Shown here: positions 29,844 through 43,000 of the stretch, piece by piece
How the letters are laid out: every line of letters starts with the position of its first letter
How positions within the stretch are numbered: position 1 is the stretch's first letter
Source: Bugula neritina
Lineage: Eukaryota > Bryozoa > Gymnolaemata > Cheilostomatida > Bugulidae
NCBI GenBank assembly: GCA_964035545.1
Contig: OZ037765.1
Coordinates: forward strand, 9,480,698 to 9,544,697
Length of the DNA: 64,000 nucleotides
Direction of reading: 5' to 3'
Translations under genes and position numbers: made by a program
The notes under the pieces: generated by a model
What the model saw: the letters and a program-made list of their open reading frames with translations, nothing else
Databases searched by the model: none
Told to the model about the DNA's origin: nothing

Positions 29844-32800
29844 GTAATCTTTTTGCACACACAGTATAATTATGTTAAAGTTAGTGGTTTCGGTTGGACT
29901 TATTTAAATGCCATATTAGAATATACAGCTTTAGGTAGCCTAGAGGTTGTGCAAATTGTTTTTTTTTTCCTTTTCCATGTGGTAATATCAAAATCGGTTT
30001 TATTTTATCATATTAAAACATTAATTGTTGTAATGCTCCACCAACATGCTGTATTGTTGAAGGTGTGAGTGATCGGTTGAAACGAAAAGCTGTGCAGCGA
30101 TTAGCCATAGATGGTGCTCTTGGTAATGTCTCAGCTGCCAAGTCGGCTAAACAAACAGATAATGATCTGTTTGAGTTGCCTCCCTTGCCTGAGTCACATG
30201 ACATGGAAGAGGCTGAGAGTAAAGACAACTACTATGAACTGCCTATTCACAGCATATTATACAGCGGAGATATAGATATCCAGCAGGTGATTTGATACTC
30301 TATTCATACCACTTTCTGCTTTTCTATAAATACAATCACTAGTTGTAATCTAGCACTGATTATTCTGACGTTGGCTGGTAGGTCATCTTAAGCTTTAAAA
30401 CATGTTCAATCATTGGTCTTCAAAAATTTATGTTTTTACATCAAAAATATAGTCTGAGCTTATTGGTGTAATTTCATGACAAATATTTTTAAAATGGTCT
30501 ATGATTTTATTAAAAAAAGATTGGAAACTTTAAAAAACACATTGAAGTTGTCATGAAATCATGAGAATATCAAGAAAAAATGTTTTATTAGAAATTATTA
30601 TAATTTATCAGCATTCATATAAAAATGTGAAATTCACTCTTAGTATATTTCCGAATAGTGAATGAAGCTTACTGTAAAATTAGTTTTTCATATGCATTTT
30701 AATGTAATATATTACTTTAATATAAGTATTTGAATTTTCTCTCTCCTTTTGTATTCTCCACTTGCTCCTCATCCACTCAGTTATAGCTCAGACAGCAAAA
30801 GTAAACCTCAAGTTATATAGATGTAAAATTTTAAACAAGTAACCTTGGTCTGTATGTTTTTCTAAAAACAGTTGAAATTAAATAGTTTTGTGCTGCCACT
30901 AATCCTTACCAAACCAGTACTTTGTTTTCTTTCTTCTAAAAATCTGTTGAAGTTAAATTTTATTCTCGCATAACACTTATCCCACATTTTAGCTCTCACA
31001 CCTTAAAATTTATTTTCATCTTTAGGCCAAGTAAACTTAGTAAATTTTAAAGTTTCCAATTATATAACTCTTTTGGGTAGCAAAGAACTTTAAATTATAG
31101 CATACCGGGTGTGTTGAGAATGGCATATAAATGCTGTGGTTAAATTGCTGCATCCATGCAGAAAACTGTTGAATTGATTTTTAATTTCTCAATATTTGTT
31201 TTCCAAAAATATATTGTTCGAATGTAGTTTATGAGTTATCATATATTTTTTCCATATCCTGAATGTAGACATGTTAGGACACTTTTTTAAAATCTGCTTT
31301 CAGCTTTTTCATGCCAAAAATATTGTTCTAAGCCTGTTTTGTCTTGATAAATATTTCATCTTTCCTGGTTAGTTAATCAATTATCTTAGTAGCCCACTCC
31401 ACAGTTTTCACTATTATAGCATTAGGTGCCTGTAGTATAGACAGAGAGAGAGAGTATAACTCATAATTAATAGTGGGTGTTTTAGTTACAGCTTAAAAAT
31501 GAAGAAGTAGTTTTCTACTCTTGCATTTAAAATCCAAGATTAAAAAATAATGCAATGAAATGAAAACAAATTCAGTTACATCAGGGCTTTTGTTACTTTT
31601 ATATATATTAGTAATATATTGGAAAGATAACTCTATACTCTACAGTGAGCATTGTAGTGATCCATGAATACTAAACTATAGTAAATTAATTGCAATTTTT
31701 TATATTTCAGGGGTAGGAATGTAGCTTGTAAATAGCATTTATCAGATTGTATCTACATATAAATGTAGTTATGTTCTGTTACCAATCGCTCAAGAATAAT
31801 TTAACTTATAAAATAATGTAATTATTCATTTTTAGAGAAGATAACTCTACAGTCCTCTATTTTTGAGCCTTTTAAAATATAATTTACTTTTAATATATTA
31901 TATATATTTAATATATTAAACTGATTTATTACTAAATATGCTTTTATATCCAGACATAAGTACAATAATACTATACTGAACAGAACACCTATGCTAAACA
32001 ATTACAGTAATTTGGTCTCTCTACTCCACTCTCTATAAATGTCTGTAGCTCAGTTCACCAACTAAAGTGTTTTTTTCTATCGCTATTTTACTTGTAGAAA
32101 TAATGATTGCACTTACCATTGGCATTAAGAATTTTTATTATAATTATTATATTTATTGTAATTATTTAGTTGTTGTTATGATTACATTAAAGCTAAAATT
32201 CCAACTCAAATTTGAAGTTATGACCTATGACCTAGATGTCACGTGTTGATAACAACTCAAATCTGGAGTTATCTAGTTTCTGATCTCATGTTTTAATTTA
32301 ATTTTGTTTCATTTAATTGTCTAGTTCAAAGTTCTTTCTGTTGAGTTTTATTTGTAACCCGATGTAAAAGTAGTCACAGGTTTGGAGCTGAACTGGCCAA
32401 TGACAGTCTTGTAAATATAAATGGGTTGTGCCATTAGTTTGTATCCAAATATTACGTAATTATATCACCCTGCATGTACAGTGCATGTACTGTGTTGTAG
32501 GTAGTGCATGACCAATATGCTTTCAGTTCCCTCTAAATATACGGTTTTCAGCATGTAGGAAGATTTTTAATAAATTATTTACTTGAGCTTACTGAAATAT
32601 ACATACACCATATCTTGCAAGTCTACCAGCATTTCTCATTCGTGAAAATCATTTTGCCTTATTGTTAGTTAGTCCATACTACAGCCATCCATAATTGTTT
32701 GTACATCGTGTGGATGTTTGAGTGTGAACTTTGCTGTGTTTCTCATAGCGCTAGTACTTCTTTCACTCTATGTTGTTAGCTCATCTCTTGTTATCTAGGT

Positions 32801-35800
32801 GCTATACACCTAAAAAGGTCAAATAGTTTATCTTTTGACCTCTTCTACTATGGTTTTCATAAGTGTTGCATTAATATTTGGAATGTTGCCTTATAGTCAG
32901 AGGCACTGTTTATCATCTAGATGTGGTGTAATCAAGAAAAAGTGTTTATCTGTGTCGACATCCTAGAAATTATATGTTTTTGTTTAGATTCATTCAGTTC
33001 ATCGTGCTGTCACCTCAGTGCATGGTGAACTAAATGTTGGTTTTCTAACTTTTATTTGATGATTACATTTCAGCATAATATAATTATATGCTATTTGATC
33101 CATCCACTGATATTAATATCATCCGTTTACAGATTGATATTACAAGTAATGAATTCAAATCTCTTCCACTTGAGTATCAGCACGAAATACTAGAGGAAAT
33201 CAAAGAACACACTAAGCATGACAACAAGTTGCTGCCAACTGCCAATGAAGACCAAGCTGATCAATTCTCGTCCTTTCAGATCTCAAAACTTGTTAAACGT
33301 AGTAAACTTACTGGGGAAGTATGTCAATAATAGCCTTTTTATTTTAAAAAATATTGTAACAAATTGAATATTTGCCAATTGAAATATGTCAGATTTTTAG
33401 CTGTACTTCCTTTTAGTGCTACGAAATGCAATGCTGTAATGTGATTGTGTATCTATGAAATAAGTGTTATATAGTTATTACATATCACGTTTAGGAGCAG
33501 TAGTGAAGAAATTAAGATAGCCTTAGCTCTTTAATTTTTTTTACTGAATTTTGGTTTAGGGCGCGGGTTGAAATTCTTACGAGAGCATAACTTCTTTTGC
33601 TATGTTTCTTTTCTCCATTACTGCACCTACCTCATATATCAAACTTTTCAAATTTTTACACTTGTATTTGTGTTAAATAATCTGTAGATTGAAAGTTTAC
33701 GGAAGCAAATGCTGACCGAGTTAGCTGACAGCGCCACGGACTCTCAACATGGCACTCTGGAGGCAAACCGAGTCATGTCTGAAGATGCCACTCACTATCT
33801 TCTAATCAAGCAAACCCCCAAGACAGAACTACCAACTGTGGACAGAGACTTTCTGGATAGTATGCAAGCTACCCCCTCCTCAACTGCAAACATTGCTAAG
33901 AAAGAAGTCGGGGGAACTAGTGAGTGTGTGAAGATGGCCCTACAGGATGAAATGTTGCTTAGCGACGAGGAAGATAACATGACTGCTAAAATGGAGCAAA
34001 GTCATAGAGCCAGAGAAATTGATGTTACGATCACTAAACCAGTTGTACCTGAAAATTTTGAGAAAAACCAAAACACTTTGGCTAATTATCAGTCAGTCAG
34101 TGTTTCAGACACAAGTTCTGACTCAAATAATGAAGATGATGAAAGTGTTCAATTTACTAATGTCAAGTTCGCCATAGGTCAAAACGTCTCAAAGGCAAAA
34201 TCATATGTAGATTCTCAAGTTTTGCAAGAAAATGTTGCTATTGCAGTAAATGAGGACGACAGAAGCTCGCCGCGAAGAGCAGTTTTGCGTGAGACGTCTA
34301 GTACATCACTTCCTGTGCTGGAAGGTGATCTCCTTGTTACCGAATCACTCGGAGAATCTATTAAATCGCATGAAAACTCTAAAGATACTGTATCCACTAT
34401 CATGCCTACTGATGATAAGGAGTACAATAGTTCTAGTACAGCTGATCTGGTTACACCAAAAAGTAACTCTACTTATAAAAGTCCTCTTTATAAGTTGGAT
34501 ACTGAGAATGATGAATCTGACAGCTCAGAGGATGATTTAGTACAAGTCAAGTCAAACTTTAGTGCACCCAGTGAAGCAAACCCTGTTATTTCTGGTATGT
34601 TGAAAACCTTTTCATTTACATGTAATTTACTGCAAAATGTTTTTAAATATCATGAAATTTTCTAGTTTGTTTATGAGAAGAAAATTCCAAATGAATTAAT
34701 TGTATTTTCAGGGCTGGCTAATGAGATCTTAGAAACAGAGAACGCTTTGGGTGCCGTCGCTAATGAAGTAGCCACCAACCAATATTATTTAAATTTGGAC
34801 TTGCAAAAGCAACGAACTTTATCTCAAGCTATTACCCAGCAAATGATAGATGATGCTGTAGAATTGCTGCGGTTGTTTGGAATACCATTTGTTATGTCGC
34901 CGTGCGAAGCTGAAGCTCAATGTGCAAAGCTGGAAGAGTTGGGACTGTGCGATGGTACAATTACTGATGATAGTGATGTTTGGCTTTTTGGTGGCTCATA
35001 TGTTCTTAAAAACTTTTTTCAACAAGACCGTTATGTAACTTCTTTTACTTCAAAGGATATATATCGGTGCTTTGGATTGGATAGAGAGAAGTTAATTGCA
35101 TTGGCATTGGTGTGCGGTAGTGATTACACAAATGGTATATTAGGGGCTGGTCCTGTAACTGCTGTAGAGATAATTAGTGAGTTTGGAAGAAATAAGGGGG
35201 GTATATTTGCTCTAAAAATGTTTAAGGAGTGGGTTGATAGTCTGAAAGCCAATGGTGGAAATTTGCCTGCCTCTAGCTCTAACTCCGCCTTGCGAACTAT
35301 GCTGAGTAGACATATGAACTCAATTCCCGAGACGTTTCCTAACCATGTAGTTGTAGATGCTTATTTAAAGCCAAGAGTAGATGAATCTAGTGAGCGTTTC
35401 GCTTGGGACCGGCCAGATTTAGATCTTCTTCGGCAGTTTGCTCACAGGACACTTAACTGGTCACCTGAAAAGGTAGACAATCTGGTGTGTCCAGTTATTA
35501 AAAAATTGAACTCGAGTGAAAGCCAGTTCAAGTTGACCAAATTTTTAAACTTATCAACATCAATAAACAAATCTTCTGAATTTCAAAGTAAGCGTCTGAA
35601 GGCTGCAATATCAAAGTTAATATCTAATGAAAGCTCAGAATCAGCAGTAGCTGATGCATCTGATCGTCTAAAAGCAAGTAGACAGCAAAAGACTGCTAAT
35701 AGAGAGCAGACTAAATTGCTACCAAAGGTCAATGCATGTAAAAGTCCAAGAGGGAATGTTAAATCAAAAAAGGGAGGCAAGGCTGGAGCTAAGCGAAAGA

Positions 35801-35877
35801 ATTATGCTCCACCAAGTGTCAACATTTCATTAGTTAAAAATGAGGTGCATCTATCCGAATCAGACAGCTCTGATTAG
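29048..35877 (+). CDS. ERCC5: XPG/ERCC5 structure-specific endonuclease
   Basis: Makes the 3' incision in nucleotide excision repair as a FEN1/Rad2-family 5'-flap/bubble nuclease, recruited with TFIIH in the nucleus. Six exons: 29048-29095, 29597-29843, 30063-30286, 33133-33318, 33688-34594, 34712-35877. They total 2778 nt, 925 aa; phases agree at every junction. The start gives [16 protein letters not shown], the invariant XPG/FEN1 N-terminus that forms the active site. Catalytic acids are in place: Asp30, Asp72 (IFVFDGAAP), Glu603/Glu605 (CEAEAQC), Asp624/Asp626 (TDDSD) and Asp675 (CGSDYTNG, start of the H3TH). The spacer between the nuclease halves (about 100-575) is acidic and Ser-rich and shorter than in human XPG (1186 aa), but retains [11 protein letters not shown] near residue 265. 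QFKLTKFL (809-816) resembles the PCNA box. The C-terminus is basic (GKAGAKRKN, nuclear targeting) with an acidic end. Confidence 0.96.
30287..33132 (+). other. XPG intron 3
   Basis: An AT-rich 2.85-kb intron between GTGATT and TTTACAG. I see no exon, RNA gene or clear transposon in it. There is a short GAGA run near 31441-31456. The short open frames inside lack splice context or similarity. Confidence 0.6.
33688..34594 (+). CDS. ERCC5: XPG exon 5: acidic spacer region
   Basis: A long 907-nt exon encoding residues 236-537, low in conservation, rich in Ser, Asp, Glu and Thr (for example [13 protein letters not shown] and [11 protein letters not shown]). It contains [11 protein letters not shown], matching SEDTSHYILIK of vertebrate XPG, a fixed point that confirms the join. 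The region corresponds to the spacer that contacts TFIIH in vertebrates. Confidence 0.9.
34712..35877 (+). CDS. ERCC5: XPG exon 6: internal nuclease half, H3TH and C-terminus
   Basis: Residues 538-925. It opens with the helix that precedes [20 protein letters not shown], then [46 protein letters not shown], the PCNA-box-like [10 protein letters not shown], and a Lys/Arg-rich end. The whole C-terminal half lies in one uninterrupted exon. TAG stop at 35875-35877. Confidence 0.95.
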
Positions 35878-36890
35878 AATAACTATAGATTCTTATCTAA
35901 GAACTAATTGGTAGTATTAAGATTCCATGTGATAATGTACTTTGACTGAATGATGAAGTTACTGCAGTCAGTTTTGATTCAATAAGTAGAATGATGCGGT
36001 TATTCAATAACATGTTATAATTTGTGAGCAATCTTATACTATTATTGTTATTGACAAAACGTGTTGAAGTCAATCAAGTTTACGGAGTCAGAGATAGACT
36101 TAATAACTCTCTTCATACTTTCTTTTTATGACTAGCGAATACAATTATTGATTTCTCATTACAATCTTTATAATGCTTTACATTTATTTATCAATAAATA
36201 TACTTGATAACATGCATCATCAGCATACATTTAAATAGGTATAGTGTAAATGATATTCTAATAAGACTATGGTGTGGTACTATGCTTATTAAAACCATTA
36301 CATTAAATACATATTTATCCTAACCTAAAATAACAAAAATATATCACATTTCTTTGGTTGTATATTACATGTTAACCTATGGGCACAAGAAAAAAGAGGC
36401 TACACAAAAATGCGTTGCTTCACAGTCAACAATCAGCTGCACTTCTCTTGGTGCAAAATGCTGTTTGCAGGCTAATTTTCAACTTTTGTAAAACTTTAAT
36501 AGAGCAATACACGTATATAAATACAATAAACAGCGAAGTTGATTTAGCCTTAATCATGTTCCCATAATTCTATGCTTATAAAATACTCAGCAGTAACATG
36601 ATAGTTAAATAGACTAATATGATACAGTTTTTAATTGGTAACAAGTAAATTCATAAGCCTATTGAAGACTGATAATCATTTGAATAAAAAGAGCAGTGAG
36701 TCAATTTGCTAAAGTCACTGATATAAATAGAAATGAGCGTATAATAAATAAAATGTACATAAATTGACTTGTATTGTTGGAGCAACCTACATAATTGATT
36801 TGCTTATTTACATCAAATATTATTACTGAAAAATTTCTATATACAGTAATTATAATAATGCATATAAATATGGGTAGTAATATATGGAGA
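35878..36890. other. Convergent 3' UTR space between XPG and ZMIZ
   Basis: The two genes end tail to tail with 1013 bp between stop codons. The stretch is AT-rich without supportable coding regions. It should contain both 3' UTRs. Confidence 0.6.
36193..36198 (+). terminator. Possible polyadenylation signal of XPG
   Basis: AATAAA 316 nt after the stop, in TATCAATAAATATAC. It is the most convincing hexamer between XPG and the converging ZMIZ gene, but AT-richness makes chance hits common. Confidence 0.35.
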
Positions 36891-37019
36891 CTACGAATTT
36901 GAGAATAGGGCAAAGATTTCCTCATCATCAGCAGGAGTTGTATTTCCAAATGGGTTTTCTCCAAGCTGGGGTCCAAGATAAGCTAGCAGGTCATCTGGGA
37001 ATACCTCACTCAAAGGTAA
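36891..37019 (-). CDS. ZMIZ1: ZMIZ last coding exon: conserved acidic transactivation end
   Basis: 43 codons (42 residues and stop). It contains [12 protein letters not shown] and ends [12 protein letters not shown], paralleling the DELLSYL...DDLLSLFENN end of human ZMIZ1. The spacing of the two hydrophobic-acidic motifs is kept, supporting a conserved activation domain. The TAG stop is at 36893-36891. Confidence 0.9.
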   Translation of the reverse strand, partial: LPLSEVFPDDLLAYLGPQLGENPFGNTTPADDEEIFALFSNS

Positions 37020-40000
37020 CTGTAAAATAAGTTGACAACTGAGATGACTACATGGCATATTACTACTACAGCTAATACCTCATGTTATGTAATACTATAG
37101 TTGACTTTAAATATGGCTTTCAATAGAAAATTTGAAAGGTTCAGAATGAACAATCGGGGAGCTTTGAATAAAACAACAGAAGAAATATCCTTAAAGGACT
37201 GATAACAAAAGTTTCAATAGTTAGTAATACAATCAACTTTACGCTATAATTCATTTGACTGCATTAACAAACACTTACACTGTCATCTGGTGAGTTATTA
37301 TTTACTAGATCAGATACTTCAGCTGGTATTTCAGAGTTGGTAGCATTAGTTCCAGGAGGGGAACTGTTTGTGGCAGGGCCATTACTGGCGGGTCCACCAT
37401 GAGACGCAGGGGCATTGCTAGCTGGACCACCATGAGATGCAGGAGCATTACTAGCTGGGCCACCATGAGAAGCTGGGGCATTGCTAGCTGGGCCACCATG
37501 GGATGCAGGAGCATTACTAGGTGGCCCTTGAGATGCTGGTGCATTGCTGGGTGGTCCCTGTGACATGGCCGCATTGCTTGGTGGGCCACCCGGTGCTTTA
37601 TTGCTGGCAGGACCAGCACTCATTTTAGGGGGGCCATTGCTTGCCGGACCACCAGGCGGCACGTTATATACAGCAGCAGGCTGAGAATTCCCAACAGGCC
37701 CTACAGAAAAATACATCATTTATTGAGAATTAATCACTACACAAAACTAAATGAAGTTGAGAACTCAGCAACTTCTATGTTGACAGCAGGTAGTCATAGC
37801 TTATATAAGAATCAGCTCGCGCACGCAGCACCACTACTGCACTCTCGGACTGCAACAACAGCATTGATAGGCTGCAAAGCATAGGCTGTCAAAATTAATT
37901 AGCATCTCAAATAGAGTGTGCGAGAATATTGCTGTTTTTATTAACAGCAAAAAGGCAGTCAAGCGTGAAACTACTGCCAGATTTGTAGGAGTCGAGCTAC
38001 ATTGATACAGGGATAAAATATGTACACAGCTAATAGTGAGAATCTATATATTTTAATAAATTAACTTTTAACACCGCCAGTAACTATGGTAACCAAACCA
38101 TTGTAGACTATACTCTCACTTGTAGAGTGATATCTTAACATCATCTTACCTTGGGTTGGGCTGGCAATGCCTGCCTGCCTCTGAAGCATAGCTATGCGTT
38201 GCTTCTCATTCTCACTTATATCACTTCTGTTTGACATTGGACCAGTGAAATCAGGAGGTGAATTGAATCCAACATCGTACATACCGCCATTAAAATGAGC
38301 AATGGAGTTGCTTCCTGTGTTTGACAAAACATTGTGTACAATAATAACAATTAGCAGTGTGTAAGGTGGAGGCGAGGCTGAAGATGTGGCTTTAGATGGT
38401 TAATTGCCAGAAAATTAGCATAATAAGTGTAGAACGCAGCTAAGTAATGCATGTAGGCTCAGCATCAGCTCATCATATTTACAGTACTAGTCAATATATT
38501 ATTAAAAATTAGTCAGTTGAATAAAAGGAATTTCAAGTGGATGAGGAATTTTGCGTCATGTCAGTGCAACCTCAGCAGATAAATCACCTTACCTTGTGAA
38601 TTATGAGAATTTGGTGGGGTTGGGTAGGGTGATATGGGGTTGTGGTGCCCTTCGTAAGAGCCTACAGATGGCAGGTTAGTAGACGAGGGGCTGTAACCTT
38701 TCCACATTCTCATATTACAAATATCTGAAAGTAATGATACAACTTATATTCCACTGGTTGACTGACCATGCTGAATAATTAAGTTGAAAAATGTCACACA
38801 GTCTAGATGTACTCCATTAAATGTAATAAGGATGTCAAAGACCAAAAATTGTAATTAGTATTCTAACTGTTTAGCATACTTCACTGTAGCAACTACTAGA
38901 TGACTACTTCTATCATAAATTATAACTTTATTCATATACAACAAGCTGTTGTTATTATTGAATACAGTTTCCAACTTCTGTGTAAACATACTAGGCTCTT
39001 CTGCCCACGTTACTGCATCAATTGATATTATGTATTGTAATGACCAGCATTTCGCTGATATGAAAACGATTCAAGTAAAATCTATAATGAGAGCTTGAGC
39101 TTGCGCTAGTCTCACTAAATTATTGATTCAATGCCAGCAATGTTGAGATAAAGAGCTTGCTAAGATTTTTAGTAGCATACACTGTAACGTAGAAAACAGT
39201 TTCTGTAATGATTAAGAAAGGCTTTAGTTGAATGTGAGGAATCATAAAACGCACACACCTAGAGTCTTAACTTATACGGTCATTGAACATATCAATTGTT
39301 CTATATCTATTTCATGTTATCAGTTTGTTATACTTTTCTTCACATATGGCTTATTAGCGTTAATATAGGTGATTGCTAGATATCTTAATTAGTTAGTAAT
39401 TCTAGGATAACCCTGAACACTACCAATAGCACAGTTTGTAAAGAAGTATATTAGCGCAATTATTGATTATAGGTTTCGAAATGCTCGCTAACAGCAAAAT
39501 CTTGATTTATTGAAGTTACATTCTTACCTTTATTATCTTCTTCCTTCACCACCATTTTGGATATACTTGGCTTCCATGAAGCATTGGCATCAATATTGAT
39601 CTCATCAATTTCACTTTTTGAAAGCTGTTCAAGAATTCCCCACATATACTGATCAAGCTCAAGTCCCTCTAGCAAAGCACCTCTCCTAAAAATGTTAATA
39701 TTGATAATTTATAAACAAATATACTAAATTATTCAAAACTATACAATTAGATAATACTGTAGATAGAAGAGAGAAGATAATGATTGCATTTATTTTCACA
39801 ATTTTGAAGTATCAGACAATGTTTAGTAGCTGTCACATTGAGGGTCGTGTGTACAGTATTCCATGCACACTCATGCCATACATTACAACTTTGACAGTTT
39901 ACAATTGAGACAGGTGTTAACTGTAATTTGAGCAGCTGCATTAGCAAATAGAAGCTGAGTATAAAATATGTCATACCTTGCATATCATCAAATACTACTA

Positions 40001-43000
40001 AGATCTTATCAGTAAATTATAGCTGTGCAAGAAGGTTGTACATGAGTCCTATACAAACAAACTAGCAATAGTAACACACTGAGGCTAAAACTTGCAGACT
40101 TACTTGCATATTGGACACCTCCAAACACATCTTTCTGCATTCAGCTGCAAGTACGATTCTAGATCGAAACATTGTATGTGGTGGCACTCATTTCCACGAG
40201 CGGGAAATTTCATTTTACGGAATGTTATGGGACATTTCAAAGAGATCTTCACTGAAGTCTGTTCAACGCCATCAGTTTCAGAAGACATCATGCCATTCAG
40301 ATTTGCAAAGTTAGACTTTACTGTAAAAAACACAAATATCTACATGTTACATTTGTATAAAATAGTTTCACAATCGCCAATTTCTAGTGTGGAATTAAAT
40401 GATAATTACATGGCCTTCCGAAATAAAATTCCACTATTGTGTTTTTATATTCTAGTAACTATATCATAGATGCAGGGAACAAAACAAATCTATATCCATT
40501 ACATCCAACCGCATACTGTGTTAGGAACAACAAATACATAAAGCAATGTATCAATTTTAACACCAGGTCATAGATCATTTACTTTTGCTGATAGAGAACC
40601 TTGCTCTATTTCATTGATCAAATGTGAAGAATCTTAGACCCCCTCCGTGCATGGATTTAACTGCTTAGGCTATAACTATAAATCAATGATTAGTTTATTT
40701 TGTCCAATAGCAAATACAATCTCTACAAGGTGTTTCTGTACAAACCCTTGTCTACATTGTTTTGATTGATAGCGGCTATTAAATGTCTGTTCCCTCTAGT
40801 TAATACTTCACAAAATCTACTTTTTACTGTTCACAAATATTGTTACCTGTGTACAAATTGCATTGTCATGGCTCAGTTTAACCTCAAAAACCACAAGCTA
40901 TTGTATAGACTGCATGACATGCTCCTCCTAATTGTAAATGGCCTAGCTATGGCCTTCATCACTCCAGTGTTTATTTTTACAAAGTTCACACACATTCATT
41001 CGGGCAAAAGAGCAACAAACAGATTTCATGTTTTAGGGTCACTGTGCTAGAAAACTTTCAAAACCTCAGTTTTGTGTATTTAGTAAACTGCAAGTAGCAG
41101 TTGTTGTAACCGAATGAAGTTTACAGAAAAAGATAACTTGACAACTTTCTGATGTTGACTAAAATTGTTCGAATACCATTAGTGTAGATAAGTCCTCTTC
41201 TAAAATCAGTGTTTCTAGGGAATCGAGAAATCTCAACTGAAACGCACTTCAAAGATTGATGGTTTGCCAGTTACATACTTTGTTAAATGAGTTTCTTTAA
41301 AAATAGTCAAGTACTGCTCAGGAGAAGATGAGCTAAATGTATAGGGATTGGTTGTTTTAACCTATGTTTTAGCCATTCGGGAGAGTGCTTTACATTAATG
41401 TCATTTTTTATTATAGTTCAACACCTTTTTAAGTACCACACCAATATTAATATAAGCATAGGCTTTTACTATACATATACGTATGCATATGCTTATATAT
41501 ACCAATTTTGAATTTCTATTGTTTTACAACCTAAATGAGCATCATATACACAACAAATCACATGACCTGTAAACACATAATTCACTTCCAGTGCCACGAT
41601 CTAATACATCCAAAACTTACTTTTGGTCACACAATGATCTAAGGGGAGAATTCTTTTCCTGACCAAACTTTGCAAGAGAGACTTTACTGTAGGTCTGTGT
41701 ACAAGTTGTACCATGAAGGAGTGTGACTGCAAAGGTAGAATAATAACAAGGTAATAATATGGTGTGTCATAATTACATGTCTCACCCACCACCTCTACTC
41801 TGTATTGCATTCACCAACTGACTGGGAGAGGCAGAGACTCCATGCTGTGTTGTCACTATAAATAATCTATGGTCAGCAAGATTTCAACTATACATGTATT
41901 AGTTCAGTTGAACTTTCCACCTTCAAGCTCAAAATGTACTCAACACTACTCAAATCTCTACTGTAAGGTTCCAAAAGTTCAAATGTTTTTCTTCACAAAA
42001 TGGGAGGTAGATAACAGTGGCAGCCAAAAATAGCATATTTGAGTGCAGTTAATACATACACAGCAGCAAGCTCCCACTGATATGGTAATGGTGTTTCTTC
42101 CAGGAACGCACACATTCTTGAGATACAGAGGTTTGTGGTAGTTTCCGTGTTCTCCCCGATCGATTAAAAATGGCTGGTTGTTGACACTGACAGAGAGACT
42201 GGCCGGCCAGTTCTGGCTTTGGTCGGTACTGTGAAAGCTTTTGAATTCAACTTCAGAGTCGGGCCTAGAAGCAGGGTATAATATGAATGCAATAAATCTG
42301 TAACTGCAAGGATGTGCATTGATATTTTAGACCAAACAAACTAGAAGCACAAGTTTAGTGACTTGGTAAGAGCTAGGGATAATAAACACATCTTTGTGTA
42401 CCAATACACTAGTTAGAGTATAATGGCATTCATCATACTGGTAGTCTTTATTACTAACTCAAACAATACAAGACAAGCAAGCTAAATAATAACTATCCCA
42501 GTAATATGCCTACATAGGTGACCAGCCATATATTGCCTAAGTACTGATTCACCAGCGAAATTCGAAGTGTGTGCAGATTTTGGCTACAGTGTGTTACTTA
42601 ACACTGTGCTAATATACATTTAAATACTACTAGGTGTGAATCCAGTTATTAGATAAAATATACATGTATCATGCCTAGAAGGGCTGTGGGTTAGCAGCAT
42701 TTCAGCAACAGGAAAATTAGCCTAGATTTATTCCAGACCTTAGATTATATGAAAACACTAATGAGCATGTTAGCTTAATCAAATATCCACTAATTAATTT
42801 CCTAACTTAGTTGCTATTTATGAAGAGTCGGTATGAAAGTTTATCTGGGCAGGGCCAAAACATTCATTAAAGTTACACATTATAAACAAGGTTTACTAAG
42901 TCGGACTAACCTCTCCATCAGTGTTTGATAGAATTGATCTGGTAAGTTGAACCCGTGGTGGCTGACAGCTACATTGTGCTGTAGCCTGAATGGCTGCAAC

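Noticed and set aside
36701-36976. 91-codon minus-strand open frame at the ZMIZ 3' end
   Set aside because: It overlaps the last ZMIZ exon in another frame; the ZMIZ frame has the conserved DDLLAYL and DDEEIFALF motifs.
39747-39983. 78-codon minus-strand Cys/Asn-rich frame in a ZMIZ intron
   Set aside because: It lies between two well-joined SP-RING exons whose phases match directly, so no exon is needed here.
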